A stretch of 14,416 bases of DNA, from NCBI GenBank assembly GCA_946530565.1, contig CAMNAE010000012.1, forward strand, positions 1 to 14,416. The letters are read 5' to 3'. The notes below the pieces were generated by a model, which saw only the letters and a list, made by a program, of their open reading frames with translations, made no database searches and was not told where the DNA came from. Source of the stretch: an uncultured Oscillibacter sp. Its GTDB lineage: Bacteria; Bacillota; Clostridia; Oscillospirales; Oscillospiraceae. Shown here one piece after another: positions 13,353 to 14,416 of this stretch; positions within the stretch are counted from its first letter, which is position 1; every line of letters starts with the position of its first letter. A program made the position numbers and the translations under genes.

Positions 13353-14416
13353 ATGAACCTGACAGAAGGACTGCGCGTGATCGACATCACCAACAACTAC
13401 GCGGGTCCCGGCGCCGCGGCTCTGCTGGCGCATTACGGCGCCGAGGTGATCCATGTTGAAAAGCCGGTGCTTGGTGACGACGGACGCCATTATCCTCCGA
13501 TCATCAACGGCGAGAGCATGTGTTTTGTGAGAACGAACCAGGGCAAGAAGTCGATTGTACTGGATATGAAGGATCCCCGCGGCAAAAAGATCATATTGGA
13601 TATGATCAAAGAGAGCGACATCCTGATCGAGAGCAATCGTCCCGGCGTCATGAAGCGCCTCGGCCTCGATTACGAGAGCGTCAAGGGGTATAATCCGCAG
13701 CTCATCTACTGCTCTGTCTCCGCCTTCGGCCAGACCGGACCCTATTCGCGGCGCCCGGGCTACGATGTGATCGCCCAGGCGTATTCCGGCATCATGTATA
13801 AGACCGGCACACCGGAGGGCGGACCGACCAAGATCGGCATCGTTCTGGGAGATTCCTTCGGAACGCTCAATGCTTTTGCGCAGATCATGAGCGCGCTCTA
13901 TTACCGGGAAAGAACAGGGGAAGGGCAGTTCATCGACGTCTCTCTCGCCCGCGGACTCATGAGCATCTCGGCCAACTTTGACTTTGAGCAGACCGGGGTC
14001 ATGCAGACCCGCGTGGGCAATCACGACCGCGGACTCTGCCCGTACGGCGTCTTTCTCGGCCACAATGACGAGTCGATCATCATCGGCGCGGTGAATACCG
14101 CGACATGGGTGAATCTCTGCCGTGCCATGGGCCGCGAGGAGCTCGCCTATGATCCGGATTTCGTGACGAACGACAAACGCGTTGCGAACCGGGAACGGGT
14201 CAACAGTATCATCCAGGACTGGGTCTTGACCTATGAGCACATGAGCGACGCAGAGGCGGTGCTGATGGAGAAAGGCGTGCCCTGTTCACTCATCTACAAC
14301 GACCGGATGCTGCTGGAGGACGAACACGCGAAGGCGTGCGGCTGGATCACCGAGATGCCGCTCGCCGAGCCGAAAAACAGTCAGGCGCATTACCACATCG
14401 TGGCAGGCGGCTTCGG
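13353..14416 (+). CDS. Family III CoA-transferase (CaiB/BaiF type), 3' end outside window
   Basis: The reading frame runs open from the ATG at 13353 to the window end, giving 354 residues of a protein usually 380-410 long. The start has GGAGG (13341-13345) 7 bases upstream. Family III enzymes move CoA between carboxylic acids through an aspartyl-CoA anhydride. The N-terminus (GLRVIDITNNYAGPGAAALLAHYGAEVIHVEKP, quoted in pieces: VIDIT at 9-13, AGPG at 17-20, EVIHVEKP at 31-38) is typical. SNRPGVMKRLGLDY (94-107), SAFGQTGPY (123-131) and GYDVIAQA (136-143) follow. The catalytic Asp is D167 in GDSFG, then RERTGEGQ(F)IDVS. It is coupled to the acylating aldehyde dehydrogenase gene upstream. It would activate the acid substrate or recover CoA from the product at no ATP cost. 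The family is certain; the substrate is unknown. The operon may continue past the window. Confidence 0.94.
   Translation, partial: MNLTEGLRVIDITNNYAGPGAAALLAHYGAEVIHVEKPVLGDDGRHYPPIINGESMCFVRTNQGKKSIVLDMKDPRGKKIILDMIKESDILIESNRPGVMKRLGLDYESVKGYNPQLIYCSVSAFGQTGPYSRRPGYDVIAQAYSGIMYKTGTPEGGPTKIGIVLGDSFGTLNAFAQIMSALYYRERTGEGQFIDVSLARGLMSISANFDFEQTGVMQTRVGNHDRGLCPYGVFLGHNDESIIIGAVNTATWVNLCRAMGREELAYDPDFVTNDKRVANRERVNSIIQDWVLTYEHMSDAEAVLMEKGVPCSLIYNDRMLLEDEHAKACGWITEMPLAEPKNSQAHYHIVAGGF

Noticed and set aside
13143..14240. Minus-strand open frame of 365 codons opposite the CoA-transferase
   Set aside because: The plus strand encodes a recognisable CaiB/BaiF protein across the same bases and continues to the window edge.
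11957..14416. Bacterial microcompartment locus suggested by the EutE-like aldehyde dehydrogenase
   Set aside because: No shell-protein gene, targeting peptide, or phosphotransacylase is visible in the window; the enzyme also resembles free SucD-type proteins.
1..14416. CRISPR arrays, tRNA or rRNA genes, insertion sequences, integrases
   Set aside because: No regularly spaced repeats, cloverleaf-like sequences, transposase or integrase motifs were found on either strand by eye.

Overview
The window looks like a chromosomal segment of a GC-rich anaerobic Firmicute, most likely a gut Clostridia lineage such as Oscillospiraceae. Four things point there: the ileS-lspA-rluD housekeeping order, strong AGGAGG-type ribosome binding sites, a secreted YcdB/YcdC-like protein with S-layer homology repeats, and a double-hairpin repeat of a kind I recall from such genomes. 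The taxonomic call is inference, since no rRNA is present. All twelve genes that I accept lie on the + strand.

Region 1 (1-2759) is GC-rich housekeeping DNA: the 3' end of ileS with a terminator, then lspA (lipoprotein signal peptidase) overlapping an rluD-type pseudouridine synthase gene by 20 bases. LspA carries a long polar C-terminal tail, part of which is encoded by an in-frame double-hairpin repeat. Region 2 (2760-5034) is a single secreted surface protein gene behind a good ECF-sigma-like promoter, closed by a perfect 12-bp hairpin terminator.

Region 3 (about 5035-14416, running off the end) is the interesting part: an accessory cluster whose base composition drops abruptly at its left edge and rises again gene by gene. 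It holds a TetR-family regulator, an MFS transporter, a short-chain dehydrogenase/reductase (SDR), an SLC13/DASS-type anion permease, an Old Yellow Enzyme-type flavin/iron-sulfur enoate reductase, a CoA-acylating aldehyde dehydrogenase and the start of a family III (CaiB/BaiF) CoA-transferase. A 14-16 base motif recurs three times: on the tetR promoter and twice, in opposite orientations, in the 340-base gap before the MFS gene. It is a candidate operator for the regulator.

Together the enzymes suggest anaerobic catabolism of an imported organic acid or alcohol. CoA-transferase and acylating aldehyde dehydrogenase interconvert acid, acyl-CoA and aldehyde. The SDR interconverts carbonyl and alcohol. 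The flavoenzyme reduces an activated C=C bond with NADH. In enzyme types the set resembles the bile-acid-inducible (bai) operon, but the acylating aldehyde dehydrogenase and the DASS permease do not belong to that operon, and no CoA ligase or dehydratase is visible here. I cannot name the substrate. The cluster is the best candidate for an undescribed system in this window.
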